From contig OZ218953.1 in assembly GCA_965112735.1 (NCBI GenBank), positions 2,542,001-2,606,000 on the forward strand: a stretch of 64,000 nucleotides of DNA. The letters are read 5' to 3'. Made by a program: the position numbers and the translations under genes. The stretch comes from Phaeosaccion multiseriatum. Taxonomy: Eukaryota > Ochrophyta, other classes. Positions 35,311 through 47,352 of this stretch are shown one piece after another. Within the stretch, counting starts at the first letter, position 1. The number at the start of each line of letters is the position of its first letter. Under the pieces are notes generated by a model that saw only the letters and a program-made list of their open reading frames with translations, made no database searches and was not told where the DNA came from.

Positions 35311-36375
35311 ATGAAGCTCCCCGTCCTAACAGCACTGGCATTGGGCATAGCGCAGGCGTCGTGCTTCGTCGTCCCGTCGACACTCATTATCCCAGAAGTG
35401 CGAGTCACGGCCGTACAGGGAGGACAAGGAGGAGGAGGGAGGGCAGGGAGGGCAGGGAGGGCAGGGCGAGCAGGAGAACAAGGCCTGAGCATGGGACCAA
35501 GGAATGAGAGGATAGGACTTTCGCGACGACAGCTGCCGGCCCTGAGGAGCCAAGCAGACGAAGCGGAGGAGGAGGAGGGGGAGGAGGTGAGTGGGGTTAA
35601 TGGGAAGGCTCTCTCTTCCCTCTCTAACTGCCCTTCTTCTTCCTCGTATCCCCTCCTCATGCAAACAGGAAGATGAAGAGTCGCCAGAGAAGTCCAAGGC
35701 CGATGCTGTGGCCGATGCGGTGAGAGAGGCGGAAAGCCTCATGGCGCAGCTCGGCGGCGAGGCGAGCTTCTCCTCTAAGCTCGCCCCAGAAAAGCAGATA
35801 CGGAGGAAGGATATGCCAAAACGCAAGCCCAGGCCCACTTATCGAGCAGATGGGACCGAGGCGGATGCGATTGATAGAGTAGATGAGGTGCGTGTGCACA
35901 GGAGGAGGCGAAAGGAGGGGGTGAAAGAAAGAGGGGGGAGTGAAGGGGTGTTGATGAGGCAGCATAGGGGCATAATAGGCCCAGGATTTGTACGAGTGAG
36001 GGGTGTCTGTGCGGGTCAAGAAGTTCCCCGAGGTTCAGTCTTCGTCACTCGCTCACTTCCTCACCTTTATCACTTCTTCCATCTTCACCTTCACACTCCA
36101 TCTCGCCTGTGCGGTACGCGCCCATCGACACACACTCACTCACTCAATTGCCTCAGACCTCATGGCTGGTATCTCAGATTCGCAAGTTTTCTCGCTGGTA
36201 CGTTCCGTTGAAAGCTCGGACGGGCCAAGCAGACAGACCTCTGACTACCCCTGACTGCTCTTTCGTCGAGTGTGGGAGTGTTGAAGTGGTGGTATTTGTA
36301 GTGTTTGTCGGGTCTCGCCGTCGGTGGCATAGTGGCGTAGGGTTGTGGGCACTCGAAACTCCGCTTCGCCTCCCT

Positions 36376-36410
<35 letters not shown>

Positions 36411-36551
36411 CTGCGCCACTTACGCGCCACCCCCACCCCACCCACGCGCACGCAGATCAAGGAGATAATGAGAATGAAGCAAATGCTAAAGAAGGAGGAC
36501 TTCGAAAGGATCTTCGGGAACGGAAAGAATTTCTTCATCGGTGAATTCTGA
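35311..36551 (+). CDS. Small plastid-signal protein of unknown function
   Basis: Three exons in phase 0: 35311-35586, 35669-35887, 36456-36551; 196 aa. Residues 1-17 are a signal peptide ending ASCFVVPS, the heterokont plastid-targeting type. A Gly/Arg/Ala repeat (GRAGRAGRAGRAG) and an acidic stretch follow. The mature end is charged and helical, with KRKPRPTYRADGTEADAID, IKEIMRMKQMLKKEDFERI and a terminal FGNGKNFFIGEF. I do not recognise a family. A possible extra exon near 36155-36200 (TSWLVSQIRKFSRW) was left out because the standard donor after it breaks the frame of the last exon. Exon 3 is short but its sequence looks coding and its acceptor fits. Confidence 0.65.
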
Positions 36552-37366
36552 GATAAGAGAGAGAGAGATTGCACTGAGTGGGCCTTCGCAGTGGCCTTCA
36601 CAGTGGGAGGGAGCCGAGCGAGGATGGACCCCCAACCCCCCGCCTCGGCCTGAGGCCTGGAGAATGGCAGCATGCCCCCCGCCCCCCACGCAGCTCTACT
36701 GAGTGCTGAGTGCTGAGAGAGCGGAGTTTGAGCCGCGGTATTGGGAGGAGGAGGTCGGCTGTCTTTTAGAGTAGACTTTTTATCATGGAGGAAGAGGGAG
36801 GGTGGAAGGAGGATGGAAGCGCCACCATGGGTAGATAGAGCACTGATATATATATATATATATATTATATATATACAGAGAGTGAGAGAGAGAGAGAGAG
36901 TGTGTCAAGCAAGCCCGACAGTCAGTCGAGCGGACACGCAGATGAGAGTACACGTCGACGCTATGGCTTCTCCAATATAGAGCGGCACGGCTGATTCTCA
37001 GTTTTAGAGTTATGACAGGTCCTGCCCTGACCGACACCCCCCCCGAAGTGGGAGCGCCGCTCAGTAGAGCGAGAGAAAACCCAAACCCATCATCTCTCTC
37101 TTCGACTCAAAGACAGCCAGCCAAGAAAAATATATTTAACCTTAGAAACTGAAAGTGTGTGTGTGGGTGTGTGGGTGAGACGAGAGTGTCATGGTGAGGA
37201 GGAGGGGGGTCGCGTGCACGATTGGAGAACCAAAAGTATACATCGAATGGGGGAGAAGGAAAAGAGGGAAGTGGGCATGTTGGTTCTCCATGCGGGACTC
37301 ACAGAAACCGTTAACCTTTTTTCTCCAAAAAAAAAAAGTACAGGCCGGAGTCACGCGGAGGAGAGC
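36552..37366 (+). other. Intergenic region upstream of the SNF2-like gene
   Basis: Contains a TA-type microsatellite (36845-36876), a GA/GT run (36880-36905) and an A run (37327-37337). An in-frame ATG at 37247 lies upstream of the A run and could be an alternative start of the next gene. Confidence 0.45.
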
Positions 37367-39636
37367 ATGGCCTCCCACGTACTGCCTCCGCAACAGTGTA
37401 GAGCGGCGGCAGAGCTTCTTGACGGAGAGCATGGTGCAGATCGGAAGGGGACAATGTGCCCGTCCCCAATGTCTCGCCACGAGCAAGAGTACAGAGCCAA
37501 GTGGTCCTCGTACGTGGACAACAAGTTGCGCCTTTCGTGTGAGAATGGTGCTGACGCTGCATGCCCAGGGTCTGGTGGTGACGAAGCTCAGTGCCATCGC
37601 CGCGGTGATCAGGGGAAGAGGGGAGGGGTCATTACAAACCTCGGTCACTCCATCACAGTGGAAGACCTCATCATTCTGGAGACAGTCATGCGGAAGTTAG
37701 GACTTCGTGATGGTGGTGGAGGAAGTCAAGCAGTGGCGCGAGAGAGGGAGGCATTACGACTCGCAGCAGAAGAAGAAAGAGGGCAGTTCAGCAACCAGGA
37801 ACCGCGGCGGGTGGACGTCTCGCAGGCACTTTCAAACATTGGACCGGAGGACGATGGAGCAGGGGTGGGAGAGGAAACTTTCATATTGAAAGAAGGAGAG
37901 AGCTTGGCGGCTCTCTGTTTCGGACCAGCTGAGGTGGACCCGGATCATTGCGGCCTTTCTGGTGCCGGTCCTTCGGATGGGCGGAGGCAACATTCGCGTG
38001 ATGGTTGTGATGGCCTCGGCGAAGGACCAGAGGAGGAAGAAGCGGCCTGGTTCGAGCTAGAGGAGGGAGGTGGAGGAAGGGGGGGCGAGACTCCCAGTCG
38101 GTCCGAGAGGGCCTCTGCTGCTGCTGATGATGATGATGGCTCTGCCTCACGATTCGCCGATAACGACAACAGTGCCGCTGCTTTCTTCTGTCTCCAAGAG
38201 GACTACGACCTAGATGTCTCTGCAGTTGTTCCAGAGGAGGAGGTCACTGCGTTGCTTGAACAGAGCGAAGTTTCCTTTCCGGAGACGAGAAACGCGGAGG
38301 CGGGAGCAGGAAGGTGTGTTGCAGATTGCTCGGAGGATGGGGGAGAGAACAATGGCCTTGAGGAGGGCGACATTAGCGGCGAGATAACTGTGATGTCAGA
38401 GAGGGAGGTATACGGGGAGCAAGCCGTGCGGGGCCAAGTTGGGGCGGCAGCGGAGCGTCCTCAAGTCGTTTGTTGCGAGTCGTCAAACTGGGTGGAAGGC
38501 TCGCAGGTCGTCAGTCATCTGGATAGAGGTCGGACTCCTCTTGTGACTCTCTCAAAGATCGGGGGGCAAGGCGGCACATGCGCTGTTGGGGAGGACTCGG
38601 CTGACGAGGAGGGATCCGTTTTGAGTGAAAGGATTGGTGAGAATGAGGACGTGAGTGCGTTGATTCCCGACTCGTGTTCGGGTGAGGAGGTTCAGCATGA
38701 AGTGCAGGGAGACGGGTGCGGCCGTACCTCCCAACAGATCATCGTACGCTACGAGAATGGTTTTGAGGAAGAAGCTGAGAAGGACCACGCTCCACTGGAC
38801 AGCAGTAGTATACTCGAGACTAGTAACCACAGCCTGACTGACTTCGGCGTTGAGGGTGATGATGGCGTGTTCGAATCCGACGACTGTGGCGACGATGCTC
38901 GTGCGACGTGCGGGCATGTCACTGCGACTCGGGTCTCTCCCCGGCAGCATAAGCATGAGAGAGAGAGAGTGAGGGAGGCAAGGACGGGCAGGAAGAGGCC
39001 CGGTGGAGATGAACGCGGAGCAGGGAGCGAGGCAGATGCGTCAAGTGGTGCTTCGTCAGCACCATCGGCAAGTGTAGCGCGACCCCAGAGGCAGAAGGTG
39101 GACGACATGGAGGAGAAACGCGACTCTCACACAGGCGACGACAGTTTGTCTGAGTTTTCAGACTCTGACGAGGGCGAAGAAGCACGGAATTCTCATGGCA
39201 GGAGGCGGCGGCGACACCAGCAGCAGCAGCTGAGAAAGAGCGGTGCTGAGCAAAGCAGAGCCCCAGACCGAGCATCGAAGTCGAGGTCTACTTTACTAGG
39301 TGTAGGCTTGCCGCCCAACCGCCGCTACAAGACTCTCGAGCTGAAGGGCCCCTCGTCCTCATCCAGGACTCGCTCGACAGGTGAGAGCACGTGGAGCCTA
39401 GAGTGCCGCGCGAAGGGCAAGGCAAAGAGGCTGGAGCGCGTTCTGGCCTGGGCCGTGCGCCGAGAGGAAGGACCGAGCGGCGCGCTATTCCGAGGGGGGG
39501 GCGGTGTGGTATCATCTTCTGTGGCGCCGTTCGAGGAGGAGGAGGAGGAGGAGGAGGAGGAGGAGGAGGAGGAGGAGGAAGGGGACAGCAGCAGCGGCAG
39601 CGACCGCAACAGTGCCTCTTCAGGGGAGGAGGGAGT

Positions 39637-39668
<32 letters not shown>

Positions 39669-40643
39669 CAGGGAGGGTCAAGAGGAGAGGACAACGGAGG
39701 CCCCGGGAGGAGGGGGAGGGGGAGGGGGAGGGGGTGGGTTTGCCTACGGTCAGGGGGGGACTCTTGAGCGACGGGCCTCGCGCTGACGGGCAGGCCGTTA
39801 TGCTGGCGCTGCTGCAGCGGTCCAAGGAGCACGAAGAGCTTCTGCAGCAGCACGGGGGGCAAGGGGAAGGAGAGGGGGGCACCTTGATTGTGGCCAGCAA
39901 GGTAAGGAGCACGAGGCGCTGGTGGGGAGGGTAATACTAGACATGGGTGCTTACTGTGTAACTGCCTTGCCTTGCCTTTGCCTTGCTGGGTGCCTGAAAA
40001 GGCGGAAAGGCGAAGTGCCTGAGGCCGGCCATGGGGGCACACAAGCACACACACACACACACCACCCCCTTTCCTCAGAGCAACTCACTCACTCACTTTT
40101 GTGCCATTGTATGTGTGTGCTTGTGTGGGGCCCATGACCAAAGTCTGATCCCCTAAACGGTACCCCCCCCCCCTGCCCCTCCCCCTTTACATGCACATGT
40201 ACGTGTACACAAAGGCGACACTGGCCTTGTGGACGTCCTCGCTTTCGTCCACACCATTCTCTGTGCTGTCGTACACAGGGCCCATGGCCCAAAGAAAACG
40301 CATGTCCATCGGCCATCTGAGACGCTTCGACGTTGTGCTCACCACTTTCGACACCCTGCGCGCCTGTGAGGTGGTCAACTGCTCGTACTCCGCCGCCCCC
40401 GAGAAGAAGAAGAAGAGCACAGCACCGACCAGGTGGGGCGGTGGCGGGTTGAGGCGTGAGCAGTCGATGGCTTCTTCTTGTTCATCGTCGTCGTTGTCGT
40501 TGTCGTCTGTGTCGTCGTCTGAGGAGGAGGAGGAGGAGGAGAAGGAGAAGGAGGAGCATCGAAAGATGGTGTCTCAGCTGCACAGAGTAGGCGCGTGGCA
40601 AAGAGTCATTGTGGTGAGTGGGTTACGGAGGCGAATCATTGCG

Positions 40644-40682
<39 letters not shown>

Positions 40683-41159
40683 TGCTGCGGCCGGTTGCAA
40701 CAAGTGTGTCATTGGAAGAAGAGGAGAGGAGGAGTGTCACCGATTACCGCAAGACAGACGGCGTGTGAGACGGACGATGGAAAGGAGGTGCCTCCTTATC
40801 GTTACCCCAGGTGGAAGTTCCCAAGGGGGGGGGGGGCTTCTTGCTCACTGCTCTCTGTTCCTGAGCAACGTCTCCCTTCCTCCCTCCTCTCCATCCGTCC
40901 CCCCATCCCTCCCTCCCCACCGCTCCCTCAGGACGATGCCCACATGCTGGCCAACAGTAAGACGTCCCGTGCCGCTGCCGTGTGTGAGCTGAGCGCGGTG
41001 TGCCGCTGGTGCCTCCTGGACCGTGCCGACTTGCCTCGCGTGCAGAACACTTCGGACCGCATGCGCAGTCTCTTCACCTTCCTCGGTGTGCCTCGGCGTG
41101 TGTCACTGGCTACGGCTGCCGAGAGCATCATGTACAGTAGACCCTCTATCGTCACGTGA
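37367..41159 (+). CDS. SNF2-type ATPase-like protein with degenerate catalytic motifs
   Basis: Three exons in phase 0: 37367-39901, 40215-40613, 40932-41159; 1053 aa from the ATG chosen (AGCATGG context); 1093 aa if the ATG at 37247 is used. The first ~780 residues are acidic and disordered. The C-terminal part aligns by eye with a SNF2 N-terminal lobe: RGGLLSDGPRADGQAVMLALL occupies the place of motif I but lacks the GxGKT/S Lys-Thr, TLIVASK is motif Ia, FDVVLTTFDTLR is the VLTTY motif, and WQRVIVDDAHMLANSKTSRA is the DEAH/motif II region with DDAH. RWCLLDRADLPRVQNT stands where the LTGTPLQN motif III would be, then MRSLFTFLGVP. The protein ends soon after, with no helicase C-terminal lobe. 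It is therefore probably not an ATP-driven translocase. Poly-Glu and poly-Ala tracts lie at 39535-39581 and 39637-39665. Confidence 0.75.
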
Positions 41160-41382
41160 TGTGAAGTTTATCTTTTGATGTGATGTGAAGTGACGCCATC
41201 TTTTGTTCATTCGGTTGGGCAGTGGGGCGGCGGCGGCGGCGGTGGTGGTGGTGGTGTGACCGAGAGAGAGAGAGAGAGGGCTTAGATGGACGAAGGCACA
41301 AATTTTGATTTAAAAAAAAAAAAAACTAATTCTAAATACTCCTATGTACAGTTCTTTCCATGCCGACATCGTCGCGATTTGA
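41160..41382. other. Convergent intergenic gap
   Basis: 223 bp between two 3' ends. It holds a GGC/GGT tract (41224-41258), a GA run and an A run (41312-41325) near AT-rich sequence suited to 3' processing. Confidence 0.5.
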
Positions 41383-42641
41383 CTACGCTGTTGTAGCTTC
41401 CGCTGTTTCTGCTGCTCCTGCTGCTGTTGCTGCTGTTGCTGCTTCTGCTGTATCACCAACTGCTGCTCCTGCGGCTCCTCCCCGCTCGTGCGCCTTGAGA
41501 TGGTCACAGCCAATGAGCTTGGGCAGCTTGGTCTCCCTCTCCCACCACTGCACGGGAGAGGTCTCGATCTTGCCTGAGAAGGGAGGCAGGGGGGGGGGGT
41601 TACAGAATGGCAACAGCACACAAAAGAGAACGATACACACAAAACAAACAACAAAGTGGAGCTGAGAACCACGCGCTGCCTGGCCTGGATGGTGATGGCG
41701 AGAGGCGCACCGAAGAAGTCAGTAAAACCAAGCCAAGCTCAAGCTTAACCCACACACCCCTCCACCCAGCGTCACCGGAGGAAAGCACACCTGTTAACGC
41801 CTCGAGGCCCGTGGGGGTGACGAGGAAGGTGTGTTCGAACTGCGCGCTCCGACCTCCGTCTTTCGTAACGGCCGTCCACTGGTCGTCCCACATGTTGTGC
41901 TTCGCTGTGCCTTCACAGATCATGGGCTCAATGGTAAATGTTTGGCCCACCTGTTGGTTGAGAGGAGGGGGGGGGAGGGGTAGAGGCAGGGAAGGAAGGA
42001 AGGAAGGAAGGAAGGAAAAAAAGGTCCAGCACGGGGAGAGGTAGGGAGAGAGCAAGGGCCAGAGCATGAGAAAGCGAAGTAACGACAAGTCCGACGGCCC
42101 TTCCGGACTGACTCAATAACCCGAGTCGCGTTGCAGAGTACATCGGACTACGGAGCATGCTCTCCGGGCCTGTTTTGTCTTTCAAGCGCTGCTGTGCTGT
42201 GAGTGAGTGGCCTTGCGTCACCTTCATGATGCCGTTGGGCTCCTTGTTCCTGGCGTGCAGCACGGTGGGGGAGGTGTGGAAGGTCTTGCCAATGCCGTGC
42301 CCGCAGAAGTTGATGCTCGTGCTGAAGCCCTCCTTCTCGATAATCTCCTCTATTATACCACCGATGTCCTGAGGACGACAAGGAAGGGGTGGTGCCAGGG
42401 AAGGAGGTATAGAGAGACAGGCAATGCGAACACGCTGAGTTGGATTCCAATGTGCAAGAAGAGGAGGATGCTGAAGGAAACCGCGCGTGCCGGTCACATA
42501 GCACAGCCACAGTCATGAGTCAATAGTCGGTCAAGTACCTGAAAGGCCTTCCCTGGCTTGCAAAACGCCGCGGACGTTTGCCAAGAGTCGAAGGTGGTTT
42601 GAATGAGCTTCTTGGCTTCATCGTCCACCTGCAGCAGCAGA

Positions 42642-42675
<34 letters not shown>

Positions 42676-44079
42676 GCGGCGGCGGCGGTGGTGGCGGCAG
42701 CAACACCCACAAGAGACAGATGGAAGGGGCGGAGTCAGGTATAAGAGACAGAGAGAGCCCAGGATCCTTCGAATCCGTGGCAGCGAGGGGGCAGGGACGC
42801 ATGCATGTCCGCCCATGGCTTCCTAAGCGGGGAGAGAAGCGGCGCACGTATGTGCTGCACAGTACAGAGGAGCGAAGGCAGCACCACTTCGCGGGTGTGG
42901 CCAATGGCCTGAGTTTCCTTTTCCGCAGCCATCGCTCGAGGCCCTGCCTGTACAGTACACCTGACAGCATGCCTGCCCCGCCTCACAGAGCTCACACACG
43001 CCCGCACCCGGCAACTGTCTCACGTACCACCCCCTCATTTGTTTCTCTCTCATGCACACACATACACATACACACACTCTCTCTCTGCGTTCGTGTGTGT
43101 GTGTCTCTCTGTCAGTCACTCACTCACTCACTCACGCACCTCTCCGACGCAGAACATCTCGCTGCAGTCCCCGTGGTAGCCTCCCACGAAGCACGTCACA
43201 TCAACATTGATCACGTCCCCCTCCTTGAGCACAGATGAGTCGGGAATGCCGTGACAAATGACCTCGTTCACGGATGTGCAGCATGACTTGGGAAAGCCGC
43301 AGTAGTTCAGAGGGGAGGGGTAGCCCCCCCTCTTCAGAGTCTCCTCGTGCACGATTCGGTCGATTTCGTCCGTCGTCACCCCCGGCGCTACCGCTCGGCC
43401 GGCAATGTCCAGCACCTCTCGAGCCACACGGCCTGCTATCCGCATGGCGGCGATATCCTGGGCATTGGGGAGGGGGTGGGGGTGAGGGGGTGTTGAGGGT
43501 ACGAGGGACGAGGAAAGCCAAGGAGAGATGAGAGCATGGAAGAGAAGAGCAGAGCCAGCCATGGTGAGAACAGGACATGAGAGGAAAGAGGAATTGGAAC
43601 TGAGAGGACACATGAAAAACCCGGCCCTCCTCCTCCTCCCTCACTACTCTTTCCTTCACTCCTTCCCTTACCTCCGCGTTCTTCTCCTCAATCATCCAGG
43701 GAAAGCGCTGACGGTTGGGTCCGGGCTTTCCAGTGACCGCGTAGTCTGGCTTCATGATTTCGTCCGGCACTACACGCCTCGGGGAGAGCTTTCCAGGCAC
43801 CACCTTGCCCGAGTAGCTGAAAGTCTTTGCGCTCTTCACAGTCTTCTTCTTCTTCTTCTTTCCAGCCGAGGTACCGAAACCCCCGCCCATCATCTTCATC
43901 TTCTCCCCTACGCTCCCCACGCCCCTCCCCCTCCCATTCGTTGCTGCTCCTGCCGCGGGTGGCGGTGATGGGTGTGATGACCTTCCATTCCCCACTACGG
44001 TCGAGCTAGGAACTACGAAGGCAGCTACTGTGTGAGAAAGCAACAGCACCGTTGCTGTCACTCCTGCTGCTGTCCTCAT
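41383..44079 (-). CDS. Methionine aminopeptidase type 1, plastid-targeted
   Basis: Six exons: 44079-43672, 43457-43140, 42628-42539, 42368-42222, 41950-41791, 41573-41383; 437 aa. It removes the initiator Met from new proteins. The signal peptide ends VAAFVVPSS, so plastid import is likely. The pita-bread core shows all five metal ligands: Asp222 (VINVDVT), Asp233 (YHGDCSEMF), His296 ([10 protein letters not shown]), Glu329 (FTIEPM) and Glu360 (QFEHTFLVT), with the type 1 features NYCGFPKS and [12 protein letters not shown] and no type 2 insertion. The core normally ends shortly after the last ligand. Here ~35 extra Ala/Thr/Glu-rich residues follow, encoded by GCN repeats plus one exact copy of the dispersed 20-bp element (read AVGDTA). 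A Lys-rich linker at residues ~70-90 precedes the core. Confidence 0.93.
41445..41467. repeat. Dispersed GTTGGTGATACAG element, copy 9
   Basis: Minus-strand GCAGTTGGTGATACAGCAGA, exact core, in the C-terminal tail of the methionine aminopeptidase and read as AAVGDTAEA. Confidence 0.85.
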
Positions 44080-44226
44080 CCTTGCCTTCTCCCACGTTCG
44101 CACACTGTCTCCTCTTGTCAAGCCGTGCAAACAAGAATGAAAATGTCCACCCCGGGAAAGTGCAGCAGTTGGTGCATCGAGCAGTTGGGCGAAGGATCAC
44201 AAAGAAAACAAACAAACACCTCCATC
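44080..44226. promoter_or_regulatory. Candidate bidirectional promoter, MetAP / helical protein
   Basis: 147 bp between divergent starts (57 bp if the helical protein starts at the in-frame ATG at 44137). No standard box recognised. Confidence 0.45.
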
Positions 44227-46442
44227 ATGCCTTCGGCTGCCAGCTCTGCAGCGGAGGGAGGAAAGCTACATGAGCTGATATCCAACCTGGTCGACACCCG
44301 CCTGAAGCAGTGCGAACCGCGGCAGCTGAGGGTCGACACGAGGAGGCCGGCAACTGCATCGGGTGTAGGACGAGTGCCAGCAGCAGCGACGAGAGGGATG
44401 ACTGGTAGCAGTAGCGCTACGACGCTTCGTTCTGGGCAGCAGCGAAAAGACCTGAGCAAGTCAGGCCGGCAGCGTTCTTACCAGCAAATGCAGCAAGAAC
44501 ATGGGGCCAAGCGCAGACAGCAGGGAGCTAGGACTACTGCGGCCGAGGGCCCAGTGTCCAGCGGTGCTGAGGACGCGTTTCCGCTCAGGACGGAGGAAGA
44601 GGCGGACTGGCCTGGTGCTCACTGTCCTCCTTTCCCCTCGAACGTGGAACAACTAGGCCTGCAAGGCCAAGTTCTGTATCTAAAGGTCAAGGCGGACTCG
44701 TGTCTTCACACCGCGGAGATGGCACGGATGGGTATCAACGTAGGAGCAGGGCGATCTGCTTGGAATCGGAGTATAGAGGATGTACATGAGGAGGAGGGTG
44801 GGGCGGTAGGGGCAAGAAGAGATGGAGGCGCGAATCAAGGGCGGCGCTTCATAAGAAAAGGCTGGGAAGAGCAAGTAGGAAAGGGCGAGGGCAAAGGTAC
44901 TTCGAGAGAGCTGCACAGCCCGGGAGCACGTGGAATCACGTTTGAGGGATTAAGTGGAGGAGGAAGGGTAAGAGGAGGAGGAGGAGGAGGAGGAGGAGGA
45001 GGAGGAGGAGGAGGAGGAGGAAAGGTGGATGCCCACTTGGCGTCTCCAAGCTCCTCGCATCCTCCATCAGCAGCACCCCCCTCGCCAGCCGCGCCCGTGA
45101 AGGAGGAGTCCTGCTTTGAGCAGTACTTGAGTCTTGTCGAAAGCGCACTCCTGACATATGACCAGGCTTGGGGTATGGCAGCGGACCCCAATCAGGGCCT
45201 GCCCACTCACCACTCCCTCCGCTTGGAGCTGGGCCTCAGCGTGACTCGCGTGCTGCTCGAGCATGCGCGAAGCCCCGTAGATGCGTGGAATGCGGGCTAT
45301 GGCGTGTACACGCAGGCGGCTGCGCACGTGGACCAGTTGGATGAGCTAGGTATGTTGGTGCTCCAGCGGTTAAGGGATTTACTTGGCAGTGTCGAAGAGT
45401 ACGTGAGGCGTGAGGCGGCGAGCGAAGGACAAGAGCCGAGTGAGTCCCATGGGTATGCTCGTAAAGGAGGAACAGCGTCAGCAGTTGGTGATACAGCACC
45501 TCCGAAGGGTGAGCAAGGTGTTCCGACAGGGAGTTGCGGGGCTTCAACGGGAGCTCCCGCAAAGGGGGGTGCGCTGTTACCCTTGGATGGTACATTGAGG
45601 CGTGGAGAGGAAGAGAAGAAGAACAAAAAGCAGCAGGAGGAGGTGGAGGAGGAGGAGGAGCAAAGGAGGCTTCGCTTCAGTGTTGTGATGAGCAAGATGA
45701 AGGCGACTTTCTCGAGCTCCTCTCTCGGCCTCAAACGGGCAGTGGGCCAAGAGCATGGGCAGGCGCAGGTGAGCGGATCGATCCATTCTGCGAGGTCGGA
45801 GGGAGGGACTGGTGGTGCAATTGACTGTTGAACAGAAGTGCTCTGCAGTCATGCAAAGACTTCCGGACTTGTCATGGAAAAGCCGCCGCAATTAATGTAG
45901 TGTTGCGAGAACGGAGGAGGGCAGATGATGGATGACGAAGAGAGAGAGAGAGAGAGAGAAGAGAGAGCTGACCGAGAGAGAAAGAGACAGGGGGTGGACT
46001 AGAACTGACTGACAGGGAGGTCTGACCGAGGGAGACAGATAGAAAGAGGGCTCACCGTGTAGCACTGCCATGTGTGGGCTGTACTGTTGTATTCTCCCCC
46101 CCCCCCCCCTCCCTCTTGCAGAGGCCGGCTCGCTCCTCGTCCAACACGCCTGTCGTGAGTGGGGCGGCGGCGGAGACGCAGCGCGTGAGGCAGCTCTTCA
46201 GGGTGCCGGTAAGTATGTATGTTATTCGGAAGTGCGTGGCCCTCCTCCTCCTCCTCCTCCTCCTCCTCCTCCTCCTCCTCCTCCTCCTCCTCCTCCTCCT
46301 CCTCCTCCTCCTCCTCCTCCTCCTCCTCCTCCTCCTCCTCCTCCTCCTCCTCCTCCTCCTCCTCCTCCTCCTCCTCCTCCTCCTCCTCCTCCTCCTCCTC
46401 CTCTTCCTTCTCCTCCTCCTCCTCCTTCTCCTCCTCCTCCTT

Positions 46443-46473
<31 letters not shown>

Positions 46474-46688
46474 TCCTCCTCCTCCTCCTTCCCCCTCCTC
46501 CTCGTCCTCCTCCTCCTCCTCCTCCTCCTCCTCCTCCTCCTCCTCCTCCTCCTCCTCCTCCTCCTCCTCCTCCTCCTCCCCCTTTGAAGCCACTTCTATG
46601 GACCGATGTCGCAAGTCCCCCCTCTGCGCCCCGCTTGCGGACCCACTTCACTCCACCCGCCCCCCCCTACGGCCCCGATACTGTATCC

Positions 46689-46743
<55 letters not shown>

Positions 46744-47319
46744 TGCCTCCCCCGGCCTCGGTCACCCTCGCTCCCCCCCCACCTTCGTCCTCCCCTCCTC
46801 CAGCCGGTGCCCTTGTCAGAGGTGTCTCCCTCCCACACGGAGGTCCTTGCCGCTCTGAGAGACATGTTCGCCTCCTACTCCGTGGGCAATGTCGTTGTCC
46901 TCGCACAGACGGACGGCACGCACGCTAAGATGCAGGTGCGTGCGTGAGTGCGTGGGTGAGCGAGCCCCATCTCCCTGGCTCACATGGCCACAAGTAGGAG
47001 TCCATCCAGGGCGGGTGTCCTCACTCGTGTATACTCATTCAACGAATCTCTTCGTCTGTACGCACTGTGCCCGCGCTCTCTCTCTCTGTCTCTCGGTCTC
47101 TCTCTCTCTCTTACTCTCTCGCTCCCTCTGTACTTTCTTTCTCTCCGTTTCTCTCCCTCTCTCTCTTTGTGCGTGTATGTGTGTGTGCGCAGGGCAAGTC
47201 CGTCGCGCTGAGCGAGGTGCTGCTGCAAGGCCCGTTCATGAGCTGGAGAGGGTTCGAGGCCATGGCAGGCGACTTCAACCTGGCACCAGTCGTGCCGCCA
47301 TCGGTGGGGGGGGGCTCAC

Positions 47320-47352
<33 letters not shown>

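Noticed and set aside
36155-36200. Extra exon TSWLVSQIRKFSRW in the small plastid-signal gene
   Set aside because: Using its good donor leaves two bases that create a stop at the last exon, whereas skipping it keeps the frame.
46052-46651. Open frames of poly-Arg, poly-Gly, poly-Pro or poly-Leu over the CTC tract
   Set aside because: Every frame of a pure triplet tract stays open. The flanking junctions fit an intron of the helical-protein gene.
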